Shown piece by piece: positions 49,480-59,402 of a DNA stretch of 64,000 nt (positions within the stretch are counted from its first letter, which is position 1; the number at the start of each line of letters is the position of its first letter). Source of the stretch: Alisma plantago-aquatica (lineage: Eukaryota > Streptophyta > Magnoliopsida > Alismatales > Alismataceae); NCBI GenBank assembly GCA_963693085.1, contig OY856411.1, positions 72,150,001 through 72,214,000 on the forward strand, read 5' to 3'. The translations under genes were made by a program, and so were the position numbers. The notes under the pieces were generated by a model that was not told where the DNA came from, ran no database searches, and saw only the letters and a program-made list of their open reading frames with translations.

Positions 49480-49770
49480 TTAACTATACTTCTACACATC
49501 CAAAGAAGCACAGAATTATCTTACACATGACCTATAGTTGTCTACAATCATTTTAGCTCTTAAAACTCAATGTTGTTATCTATATGGGAAACTATTCCAA
49601 GTGTTTACATATCATAAATTTTAAAGTATATATCATCAATAAGGAGGAGTTGAATTTAAGTCATTGCATGTGTCTTGAATTGGTCAAGTATTATGATTCC
49701 ACAATAGACAGCCATCTTGGTAAGTTTAGTATAGTTATGGATGCACTCAATCAAAAGTCATTGTTTATGA
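49480..49770 (+). pseudogene. Eroded gypsy RNase H C-terminus
   Basis: The frame includes NKEELNLSHCMCLELVKYYD followed by STIDSHLGKFSIVMDALNQK, aligned to SELNMRQRRWMELI.DYDC.I.YHPGKANVVADALSRKS of relatives. It ends exactly where a SINE begins. Confidence 0.65.
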
Positions 49771-49774
49771 AGAG

Positions 49775-49955
49775 GGAGTGGGTAGCTTGGTGGAAAAGGC
49801 ACAAACTTCTCAAAGTAGGGACCCAGGTTCCAATCCCTTGTTGTGCAATGTCAGTGATCCTTGATCTCATCACACAACTCAACCTCTGCATGAGTAACCT
49901 TCCAACCCCCGATGTATAGGCAGTTGAGGGGCTGGGGTTCTACACTATCAAGTGG
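49775..49955 (+). mobile_element. tRNA-derived SINE
   Basis: A-box-like TAGCTTGGTGG (49783-49793) and B-box-like GGTTCCAATCC (49826-49836), 43 bp apart start to start, each with one change from the tRNA promoter consensus (TRGCNNAGYGG, GGTTCGANTCC). The intervening sequence does not fold into a usual tRNA anticodon arm that I can see, and the unit continues for ~120 bp beyond the B box. It sits between the RNase H and integrase remains of a gypsy element. The 3' end and target duplication are not clear. Confidence 0.65.
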
Positions 49956-50279
49956 TCATAATCATGGCCTATCTTTGAGGGTGGTCCCACTTCATAAAAA
50001 TAGTCATCAGTTAGATAGAGAGATGAGTTTTACCATCTTTCTTTTATAGGAATATTTTTAAAAAACTAAAAGAGATGAATTCTCACATGGATGTAATATA
50101 AGAAGTAGGATACCTAGCATAGTTATAATTTAATCCTTCACTAGGATAGTAGACACTAAAAAATAGTAGGGTGTGGACCCTGATATACAATAGATCAAGC
50201 ATGTGATGAAATAGGGAAAAAGATGAGAATTACACTGTTTTAAGGATAGTACTCAACGTTCAAGGAGAAGGCTTAGCAT

Positions 50280-51075
50280 GCTTGATCAAGCATATATGAG
50301 GCAATTGATCTTAGGATATGCATATGCATCAATTTATTCTATGCATCTAAGAAACACAAATATGTATGAACATTTGAAAGAGATTTATAGATGGCCATGT
50401 ATCATAAAGGATGTAGTTGAGTATGTTGTGTATGAGGTATATGTGAGACAATGAATGTCTTACATTATTCGAAGATGGGAAAACTACAACCTTTAAATAT
50501 TTTTGGATGGAATAGGATTGTGTGACAATGAATTTCTTATTTGTATTCCATACATATCTCATAGACATGATTTCATTTATATTTTAGAAGGAGAGAGTCA
50601 TCTCACTTCCTACCTATTAAGGCAATGTGCTCCATATAAAAAATAGAATACATATAAATATATGGATCATAAGGTTGCATGGAGTTCCACTATCCATCAT
50701 ATCAAATCACGTACTACAATTTACATCAAGTTTGTGGTCTAAGATTTATGATTCTATGAGCATTAAGGTGAAGTTTAGCACAACCTTTTATCCTCAAATA
50801 GATGGACAATATGAAATGAAATTATAAACACAAGAAGATATTCCTAGGGCTTCTGCTAAAGTTTCTTGGAAATTTGGTTGTTCACCTATGTTTGTTCTAA
50901 CTCACATACAATGACAATCACCAATAAATCTTGGGGTGGAACCTTATGAGAGAAAGTACACATATCCCATAGGGATGAATAATATACATCAATCAAGTTA
51001 TTGATGAAAAACATGATAAGTTACAGTTTGTATAAGAGATATTACAATTTAGTAATCAAATGAGGGTTGAGTGTG
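50280..51075 (+). pseudogene. Eroded gypsy integrase
   Basis: Zinc-domain-like YAYASIYSMHLRNTNMYEHL and KEIYRWPCIIKDVVEYVV parallel HTSMYAMHPRVTKMYHNLK..YWWPDLKKDVAEFVA, but the CxxC is gone. Further on, SSHFLPIKAM parallels SAHFIPVKTT, and 50627-50827 reads RLHGVPLSIISNHVLQFTSS then KVKFSTTFYPQIDGQYEM. The second catalytic Asp of the VSDR motif has become Asn. After that, a KLQFV..QMRVECVKNGD-like tail ends the recognisable element at ~51075, with no 3' LTR found. Confidence 0.7.
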
Positions 51076-52034
51076 TTAAAAATGGAGACTAAAATACTTC
51101 AAATCATTATATAGAACTTGGATCAATATTGTTGAATTATAGCACAAATCATACCAATCTGGGTGGTCAAATTGCCCACACCGATGAAAGTGGTTAATTG
51201 AATTAGACCAAGTTGTCCAAATTGGGAGAAGGTTGGGCCCAAGGGTCAGTCAACTTTTCAACAAGTTTCTAATTTTTCAATCCCTAGACTAACTTTTTTC
51301 TTCAACCCCGAAATTTAACCAAAGAAGCCATATCAACATCATTATCCTATATGACCACCTGATAGATTAGTTGACATCTAGTCATGTTTAAAGATAATAT
51401 AAACAATCAAAGTTCATAACTAGATGAAGTATATATAACTTAGGTTGATATAATTTCACCCCAGGACATCAAGATACAAGTTTCTCATGAACAATACCTC
51501 TTCCCCCATAAAATTTGACCAATATAAGAGATTTGTATTAAAACTCAAGTTTTTTTGGGAGATTTTTTTTATACAAGAGAATCTACTACATCGAATGGTG
51601 CTAGAATTTGTAGTTAGTAATCTAATTTTGTTTCTTATAATATGTTATATTCTCTTCCAAATGTTTCATTTTCTTTTTCATAGTGCTACATGGAAGGTTA
51701 TGGATGAGAGATATGGGGTTGATTGTTAAATGAGTAAAGAGTTACAACATGCACTTGAGTTACTTGATAGTTCTAGGTCAATGAAACCCTAATACATGCA
51801 TACTATTTCAAATCAATTATAGACTGATAATTGTTTTTGATAAATGATGTGATGTGATGAATAATCAACTTATGTAATCGTCGACTATTTTGACTATTTG
51901 ATTAACAATTCTTCCTTCTTAATTAATAATCTCTCACAAATCTTTTCCCAATCAATCTCCTTGACCTTCTATTTTAATTGAACCATTATCCATGCTATGT
52001 GAAAAACAAAAGGAAAAGAACCCCATCCATCCCT
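51076..52034. other. No recognised feature
   Basis: AT-rich spacer between the gypsy remains and LINE-B. The frame at 51487-51729 has no motif I recognise. Confidence 0.4.
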
Positions 52035-52049
52035 AAAAGATTTTATGGT
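52035..52049. repeat. Candidate target-site duplication of LINE-B, 5' copy
   Basis: AAAAGATTTTATGGT recurs with one change (AAAAGATTTGATGGT) at 63425-63439, right at the poly(A) tail of the LINE. Length and position fit LINE target-primed insertion. Confidence 0.6.
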
Positions 52050-52070
52050 ATCAATACCACACTCGGGAAC

Positions 52071-53010
52071 ATGATGGGCTCGCGCTCTGGCGGTGCTGGT
52101 AGTGCTGGGGGCGATGGCCATCGAAGACCTCCAAACCAAGGAGGAAGGCGACCCAATGGAGAAGCAATGCCACAGAGGAGGTCACGGTGGCTAGGGTGGC
52201 CAAGGATTGGATTGCAGTGTTCAAAAAACCACTTGGAGATGTAGACACCAGATTACCAGAAACAGAGCTGATCGTGGAAGGGGACATGATCATCATCCCG
52301 CAAGTGGAGGTGGATGAAAATGCTGCCCTATGGAGGAATACGCTAGAGGGGTATATCATTGGGTTCAAGCCACATATATCGACGCTCCAAAACTACTTTC
52401 TCAGGTTGTGATGACCGACAAGATCCATGGAGGTGCTGGGTCGGGGAAGCGGAAGGTTCACCATTAAATTCCAGGAGGATACAGACCTTACAAATGCTTT
52501 GGAGGGCGACCCTTGGTAGGTGAAAGGCAAGCCACTGGTCTTGAAGAAATGGGAGAAAGGAGAGCCTTTGGAACATGAGAGATTCACTACTGTTCCAGTT
52601 TGGATGAAGATCCTAAACCTGCCGCTCGAACTGTGGAGCGAAGTGATGATCGCATGCATCACGTCGTTCCTAGGGAAGCCACAGTATTTGGATCGTCATA
52701 CGAAGGCAAAATCAAGAATCGACTACGCTCAGGTGAATGTGCTGATGAGTGCTAAGTCCTCCTTTTGGAAGGCAGTGAAAATGCAGACAGATAAAGGGGT
52801 TGAATACACTGTGAGCATTGAGTACGAGTGGCTACCTGATAAATGCCCTCACTGCGAAAGCTTTAACCATGATAAGGCATTCTGTAAAAGCTACCGTTCC
52901 ACCCCCAGAGAAGACGGCAGACAAGCCCAATGTGGATCAACCAGTACAGAGCACAGGGCAAACACAAACTGCTCGTCAGAATGTCCCAGAGAGAAGCGAC
53001 TCGCAGCCTG
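52071..53010 (+). pseudogene. LINE-B ORF1 (DUF4283-like with CCHC knuckle)
   Basis: The RNA-binding ORF1 of a plant L1 element, readable across frame shifts. A Gly/Arg-rich N-terminus (MMGSRSGGAGSAGGDGHRRP) is followed by MARVAKDWIAVFKKPLGDVD and ALWRNTLEGYIIGFKPHIST in another frame, then GSGRFTIKFQEDTDLTNALE, a TAG where GDPW-x-VKGKPLVLKKW is expected to be continuous, ERFTTVPVWMKILNLPLELW, and DYAQVNVLMSAK. The zinc knuckle CPHCESFNHDKAFC (C-x2-C-x4-H-x4-C) is intact. It is not the same copy as LINE-A ORF1, being clearly diverged. Confidence 0.85.
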
Positions 53011-53301
53011 AGGAGAGGGACTCTACTGGTGATAATCGAAATGTCCCAGGGAGTGATGCCTAGAAATCTAAGGCAAGGGAATCTACTGGAGACAAGTCTG
53101 ATAAGGAGAACCACAATGGGGGATCTGGTGAGAAAGATAGATTCAAGAGACCAAAGAAGACAGTGAGCCCAAGGAGAACAAGAAGGCAAAAGACACCTGT
53201 CGGGAAAGAATAGGAAGGAAACAAGTTCTAATCGCTTGAGGACTCAAACAAATAGATAGAAGCCACGACCTTGACTGGTAGCAGGCCAGTCATAAGGGAC
53301 A

Positions 53302-54120
53302 ATGGTTGAAACGCCAAAGATGTTGGCTTGGAATGTCTGTGGCTTATCCAGCTGGGAGAAGTAGGACATTGTCTGAGCTGAACTGAGAAGAGCTAAGGTA
53401 GACGTGGCTCTTCTTACTGAGGTGAAAATCAAAAGAAGCAAACTAGCTAAAGCAATGCATCAGACCTGGCCGGATGCAAAGTGGGTAGATAACTCATTCT
53501 CCTATAAGAAAACAAGAATACTGGTGATTTGGTAAAGAAGTGATATTCAAAATCACGATGGTCTCACAATCCAGACAGGTCCTACACCTATGTTTGAACT
53601 TCGATGGAAGAAGTATTGAGATGACTGTGGTATATGGCGACAATGATGATACCAAGAGGGAAAGTCTCTGGGATGATTTGATAAAAATCAACACCTCAAT
53701 GAAAAGCTCATGGTTCATCACTGGAGACTTCAACACAGTCAGGAAGGTGGAGAAAAGAAAAGGAAGAGGCACACCTTTAGAAAAGTCGATGAGGGACTTC
53801 AACGAGGCTATGAAAAAACTGAATGTGATAGAAGCAGAGGTGAAAGGGTCTTTACATGGAACAACCAATAGAGTGGTAATAATAATACCCGAAGCAAAAT
53901 CGATAGAACTTTCTACAACTCTAAAGGCTTGGGGGAGTTCCCTAAGTTATGGATTGAAATATTCTCCTCCATATACAATGATCATCACGCATAAATCATT
54001 CACCTGGATGACGAAGTACAAAGGTGCAACTACCCTGTTCGGTATTTCAATGCATGGGCCAGCCTTCCTAGGTTCAAGGAGGTCATCTCTAAAGCTTGGA
54101 AAACCAAAGTAGATGGAAAC
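53302..54120 (+). pseudogene. LINE-B ORF2, AP-like endonuclease
   Basis: The N-terminal nuclease of ORF2, which nicks target DNA. It starts MVETPKMLAWNVCGLSSWEK, with DVALLTEVKIK giving the catalytic Glu region. After a shift near 53540 come LNFDGRSIEMTVVYGDNDDT and SSWFITGDFNTVRKVEKRKG (the GDFN block), then DFNEAMKKLNVIEAEVKGS. The later nuclease blocks (SDH region) are eroded: YNDHHA is only seen out of frame. In-frame TAG and TGA follow WEK and DIV near the start. Confidence 0.85.
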
Positions 54121-54123
54121 CCT

Positions 54124-54497
54124 ATGTACAAACTCTACCAATGGTTGAAGATCACAAAAAAAAGCTTGCAAACATGGAACTGGGAAAATGCTGGTAACAT
54201 GGTTGATTCAGCCAAAAACAAGGAGAAGGAGGCTTTAAGGGCCCAAGATGAGGCTGATAAAGATCCTTACAATGAGCTGTTGTGGGACATTGCTAGGACC
54301 CTTAAAGAGGAAGCTCTTGCTTCTAGGGACATTGAGGAATCCATTGTGAGACAGAAATCTTGTGTTTTTTTGGCTCAAGAATTGTGATTCGAATACAAAG
54401 TTCTTTTATGCCTCCTTGAAAATTAGGAGAATGAGGAACCAAATTTGGATTCTTGATGTGCATGGTGGGCAAACAACCGATATGGAAGTTATTACTG
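54124..54497 (+). pseudogene. LINE-B ORF2, segment before RT (left of element 3)
   Basis: Linker between endonuclease and RT: WLKITKKSLQTWNWENAGNM and DIEESIVRQKSCVFLAQEL, then a shifted frame reading NCDSNTKFFYASLKIRRMRN. This corresponds to the QKSR.WL.EGDSNTKFFH.S block of plant LINE ORF2 proteins. It stops at the element 3 insertion and resumes at 61033. Confidence 0.85.
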
Positions 54498-54502
54498 ATA
54501 CC
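54498..54502. repeat. Target-site duplication of element 3, left copy (ATACC)
   Basis: ATACC directly precedes the terminal TGATAACACCC and recurs at 61028-61032 after the terminal GTCA. The flanking LINE reading continues across the two sites. Confidence 0.95.
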
Positions 54503-54740
54503 TGATAACACCCAAATTAGCGCATATTTTCTATACATTTTATCTATAGTTTTGTGCAACTTTAGTCTTAATATGCACTCTTTTGTTCATGTTTTGTGCT
54601 TTTTATCTCGAATTAGATAAAAGTAGTAAAAATAGCCAATAATGTAGCTAATTAGCCCCTTTTGGCTTACAGGCACCTAAACTAGCCAATTTTGGGACTC
54701 TCAAGTACCGAACCTGAAAAGATAAGAATTCCAGCAGTTG

Positions 54741-54838
54741 GCCGATACGACTGCCGATCGATACGACCATCGACCGATACAACTACTGCCCGATACGACC
54801 GCTACCCGATACAGCCGCCGCCCGATATGACCGCCTGA
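54741..54838. repeat. 16-bp tandem array upstream of the element 3 TATA box
   Basis: Six 16-bp units on the pattern CGATACGACCGCCGCC (variants CGATACGACCATCGAC, CGATACAACTACTGCC, CGATACAGCCGCCGCC). The partner LTR has about eight units at 59643-59771. Confidence 0.92.
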
Positions 54839-54911
54839 TGCCTCAAGATCGAAGCTACGGATGAAGGACATGTGGACCAATAAAAGCTACAACTCCCATC
54901 AACTCGCTGCA

Positions 54912-54920
54912 TATAAATAG
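54912..54920 (+). promoter_or_regulatory. Element 3 LTR TATA box
   Basis: TATAAATAG ~410 bp into the LTR, 73 bp after the first array. It is repeated in the 3' LTR at 59846-59854. It would drive transcription of the element, with R starting roughly 30 bp downstream. Confidence 0.75.
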
Positions 54921-55020
54921 CAGTTGCCAACCTACAAAGAAGAGGGAGCCTGAGGGAGGACCCGACAAGAGCTAGTTCCTAGACCTAGGAGCTAGTGTGT
55001 CGAGTTCCCCAAAAGTCTAC

Positions 55021-55082
55021 TGCTCGATACGGTCGCCGACCGATACGTCCGCCGCCCGATATGGCCGCCGCCCGATACGGTC
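55021..55082. repeat. Second CGATAC array downstream of the TATA box
   Basis: About four units of CGATACGG(T/C)CGCCG(C/A)C type, ~100-160 bp after the TATA box, matching 59957-60016 in the other LTR. It would lie in the transcribed leader. Confidence 0.85.
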
Positions 55083-55839
55083 TAGAGAGAGAGAGCCGAG
55101 GAGTCCAGAGGGACGAAGAGAAGACCCAAGGGCCGAGATCCGACCTGCACATAGGCTGAGGAGTGAGAGGCACCTCTACTCTACATGCCATATCTCTTTC
55201 CTCTTCTCTTTCAATCTACTGCATTCCTTTGTTTCTTGTACAAATGATGTTTATCCATCTTTGTTCGGTGCCAGCTATGCTTGTCTATGGCTAGTTAGCT
55301 CCTTCTTGGCTATGTAGCCCGATCTGTGCATATTTATATACTTTTGCCTTTAGCAAGTAGATTCATATCAGATCTAGTATGTTGCATGTTCTATTTTCTC
55401 TTTCCAAGTTATGATTGCTAGTTTGGTTGATCTCTTACTCGCTTGAACTGCTGTTTCTGCCTGTATCGAGAGATCCGTTGTAGGAATAGCTAAGAGCCGA
55501 TAGTTTGGATCTAAACCCGAGAGGAGGACGATCCGAGGTATTCTGTTCCTAACACCCCGGAATATCCTAAGACCCGAGAGGGAACTTAGTGTATTCCGAG
55601 GTGTTGATATGTCATTCCTCGAGAGAGGGTCATTGACATATTGTTGATGTTTTTAGTCACGCATCGCGAGAGTGAGTGGGACGACCCCACAGGACAGATG
55701 CCACTGTGCATACTAGATGCTTGCTTTGGTGTTCAAGGGTTGTCTACACCCGAGAATGAGTGCATATACTGCCCCGTTTGTGGTTACATAGCCAGGAACT
55801 CTCTTTCTCTAATTAGTAGTCTCACGAGCTCTATTTTGT

Positions 55840-55871
<32 letters not shown>

Positions 55872-56133
55872 GTTTTGTTTTATATCGTGACAGCCCGCTA
55901 GACTAGTTCTAGTAATTACTTTTATTGACTATCGTCTTGTCTTATCTGACTAAAGAACGCGATCTGTGGCATCCTAAACGTCACCACGTCCCTGTGTTCG
56001 ACCCCGTATATCTACTTCGACCCCGTAATAAATTTGCAGGGGCCTAGAAGGTTTCGGGTTATAAATTTAAAGCTTGATTCCTTCCTTTGTCCCGCGTTCA
56101 TTTCCGGACGCATGAAAAAGGCCAGTCAACTTT

Positions 56134-56151
56134 TGGCGCCGTTGCTGGGGA
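56134..56151 (+). other. Element 3 primer-binding site (tRNA-Asp)
   Basis: TGGCGCCGTTGCTGGGGA, 5 nt after the LTR, matches the tRNA-Asp PBS TGGCGCCGTTGCCGGGGA at 17 of 18 positions. Confidence 0.94.
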
Positions 56152-56296
56152 CATGGGTTTTCCACGTTTACACGCCTAGTAGATTTTTGTTCTGTCACTA
56201 TAAGTCTGTATATACATGCATAGTTTTCCTCTTACTTTACACATACTTGTTCATATATACTAAATCACTTTTCTTTTTCTCATACCTTTTTCATCC

Positions 56297-57946
56297 ATGG
56301 ACCTTGCTTCCGCAAGACAAGTCATCTTGTCGACCTGTCCTCCCAAGTTTTTCTGCAGTTCCAACTGCTGGCAAATAATTGAAGGTCGTGCTCTACATCT
56401 AGTCGAGTTATACTTACCTCCACCATCGTCATATGTTGAGATTCCAACAATGGAGACTGCCAGTCAGCCCTCGATCCCCATGCTATCATGGGATCAAGAA
56501 CTGATTAAGGAAGTGGAGTTGGCTAGGAATAGTATTCAAGCACTCACCACCTTAGCCCCTCATCTCCAAGAAGATGTCGATCCAATGCAACAACTACTAG
56601 AAGAGAAGGATCGTCATCTCAAAGTAGCCACTGAGGCTGCAGACCGCAGTAGTAGTATACTTCAAACTGTTGAACAAGGATCCATCCTAAAGCATCAATT
56701 TGATACAGCGGGTTCCCCTGATATGTGCATGGCAGAATCGACAGATCTTGAAAGCATTGCTGCTCAAGTACAACAAATTCATGATAAAGATGTTGAATAA
56801 GGCAGGAGGCTCCAAGAGCTCATCGATTTGGTTACAATTCGGTTACAACTGCCATTACAAGACAATGAAGATTTTAGTCATCAAGACCATCCCATTGGGT
56901 ATGAAGTGGAGTATGAATCACCATCCTATTCAGACCATCAACTGGATTCACCAGGATTTTTCTGTGAAGACCAACCCACTTGGGAAAGCCCTTCATTCTA
57001 TCCAGATGACCCAGCTGATGAACCAATGGAAGAAATGACTCATAGACATGAATGGGTCCATGATGACGATGATGAAGACTCGAAAAGCCAATCGACCTCA
57101 CAACCAGAAGGTTGGTTTGAGGAACTAAAGTTAGATATTGAACCAGACCAGAGTGACATTTCTCATATTGAGACTTGTCATTTCGCTTTGAGCAGTACGC
57201 CAACCATGGTTTGGAACAATTTGTTCGATGACGACGACGATAGATGCTCGACATGGAGCAGTGAGTATAGTAATGAAGACGAGTTGGAGCAGCACGAGCC
57301 ATCATTTGTCACCATCCCTTTACAAGGTAGGGTGGACGTCAAGGGGGAAGGATGGACGGTCCACTTCAACATGGCTGTTGAGCATGAAGACACCCCTGAC
57401 TCCACACCAGGTGATAAGCTTGGGGTGGTAGAACCACAAATAGATTCTTCAGGGGGTACTTCTTGCATAGAAGACGATTGGATGACTCAGACTGTACATG
57501 AAGATCTATCTGAACATCAAACCTCAAGTGTAGAGATGGAGAGAGAAGATATGAGTCATCAAGATGACATCCAACCTCTCTCATCCATCTCATCATGAGT
57601 CGACATCCCAGGACCTTCATTTTTAGATTCATATAATGAAAGGTACCCTGAGGATGATTTGCCAAAGAATTCATCCCAGTGCAGCTCAAATCAATTCCAG
57701 GACAAAGATGACTTCACCGAGTTGCCAGATTTTACTTTTCTTCTTCAGACTCGGCAGGGCCAACACATCCGCCTATTCTACTCATATTATGTGGCGGAAC
57801 CCGTCGGCAAGACACAGGTGACACTGGTCCCAAAGCTGAGAATTTGGGATCCCAGTGTCGGTATCATGGGGCAGCCACCCCCTTTTCTATTACCCACCCT
57901 CCCACCCTTTTATTACAATAAATTTTGCTTTTCATGTTCTTATTAG
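56297..57946 (+). pseudogene. Element 3 orphan frame (~550 codons, unknown)
   Basis: One frame from MDLASARQVILSTCP to the stop at 57944-57946, broken only by TAA at 56798-56800 and TGA at 57596-57598. The N-terminal third has a likely coiled coil (WDQELIKEVELARNSIQALT and VDPMQQLLEEKDRHLKVATE). The middle is strongly acidic (HDDDDEDSKSQSTSQ, LFDDDDDRCSTWSSEYSNED). The C-terminus is less charged (ELPDFTFLLQTRQGQHIRLF, KTQVTLVPKLRIWDPSVG). I see no Gag MHR-like, zinc-knuckle, protease or RT motif and do not recognise the family. Length and frame retention suggest it was a real protein of this element family. Confidence 0.55.
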
Positions 57947-59364
57947 TTTCTTTCCTCTAACTGTTTTATATCCTTGCATCCATGCATCATCTTTAGAACT
58001 TCAATAACTGCCATTAACAATCATGCATTCCTGCCTCACTATTTCAACTTTAAGTCTTGCTCGAGGACGAGCAAACTCTTAAGCTTGGGGTGATAGGCTT
58101 CTCCCTTCTTTCTCTTCACCCTTCTTGTATGCATGTTTATTTCTTGCATATATCATAAGCTTGTAGCTTCGCAATTATGGCTATGTGGTGCGACTCTAAT
58201 AGATAAATTCTTGACTTTATGCCTAATTGCACAGTTTTCATCTTAAAAATTGCTTGACCTCTCGCTTGACTTGCTCTTTGACTCTTTCCTTGAGTTTGGT
58301 AATAAATCTAAGGTTATGTCCCTTTTTCATAGCTTAAAGCTAAATTCCCTTGATCTATGTTGTGAATGACAAATCCATGGTAAAGGACCGTTGGAATGGG
58401 CTAAATCATGATTAAAGTCTCCTAGCTACGAATTTCACAAGCTTGCCTCTATTCTAAGGATTCTTGAATCATAATTGCTACTTCTCACACAGGTATCAAG
58501 CGGATTATGATGGGCTTTGAGCTATGATCAAGATGAAATGTTTCTCCTTGATGGACTACGTGCCTTCTCACATTATATTGAGTCAAAAAGATGAAAAATA
58601 TAAAAATGTGCAAAAGAGGTTTGGACGCCCATAAAATCCCAAAAATATCTATATAGTTCTCACCCAAGCCCAAAAATAGAATGCAGATGATAAAAGCCTG
58701 AGTGTGAACAATAAATGAGCGATGTTTTCTCTTTTAGGAGAGTTGAGGATGGTGCCCATCCGGTGTATGACTGTGCTCACGAACGCGGATATGTCGTGCC
58801 TAGTAGTACCACTCTAAATGCTCATTAGAGAGTCACTAGGAACCCCCTAGGTGACCTATGAGATCATCTCAGTAGCAGGGTTGGTTCGGGCACAGTACGA
58901 GGAGTTCATCTCACTGCTTTGGACCAACTGGTTCGGACTGCAGGGACTGTTGCTCGCTACATGGACCAACCTGATGCAGATCGGGATCCTCAGAAGTCAT
59001 TAGAGTCTTTTGCTTTGTTTCTTAGTACATGAATAAGTGAGAGGCGTGGTATTCTTGATTGGTATGCATGGATTCATGGTGATGGCTCATTTCTCATCAC
59101 CTGCTTGATCACCTAAATGACAACTCTTTCATGTTTAAATAATTATGATTCAAACCCTCATGAGTATCGGCAGGCTATAGTTAATTCGCTTAACCTTTCA
59201 TGGACACTCTTTGATCTTGATTTGGTAGGATTGTGCTTGTTTGGTGGGGGTTTGTTCTGAAATGACATGGATCAAGAATATTGATGCTTTAAACTATTTT
59301 TCTTAACTTTAGCATTTATTGCCAAGCTTAATTTGGATGTTATCTTTTGTTCTTTGAGCACAGT
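57947..59364 (+). other. Non-coding 3' interior of element 3
   Basis: It contains a first hairpin/purine-tract copy (58057-58090), then ~1.27 kb without a convincing frame, then the true hairpin and PPT. The frame at 58485-58673 is incidental. Confidence 0.6.
58057..58095 (+). other. Extra internal hairpin plus PPT-like tract in element 3
   Basis: TTGCTCG-AGGA-CGAGCAA (perfect 7-bp stem, 58057-58074), then CTTAAGCTTGGGGTGATA. The last bases look like a PPT/LTR junction (GGGG then TGATA), though no LTR follows. Confidence 0.8.
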
Positions 59365-59402
59365 CTTGCTTGAGGACAAGCAAGTTTTAAGCTTGGGGTA
59401 GT
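59365..59402 (+). other. Element 3 hairpin and polypurine tract
   Basis: CTTGCTTG-AGGA-CAAGCAAG (perfect 8-bp stem, 59365-59384), then TTTTAAGCTTGGGGTAGT up to the LTR. Confidence 0.88.

Larger units (their letters stand above)
54503..56128 (+). repeat. Element 3, 5' LTR
   Basis: Ends TGATAACACCC and GGCCAGTCA (1626 bp). It contains two CGATAC-type arrays, a TATA box, and a (TTTTG)n run at 55831-55880 longer than in the partner LTR. The CCTGTGTTCGACC motif lies at 55991-56003 near the 3' end. Confidence 0.93.

Noticed and set aside
49783..49836. Functional tRNA gene
   Set aside because: A and B boxes are present but I could not fold a cloverleaf, and the unit continues ~120 bp downstream as in SINEs.
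51487..51729. 80-aa frame rich in Phe/Leu/Ile
   Set aside because: AT-rich composition produces this by chance; no motif and no neighbouring gene structure.
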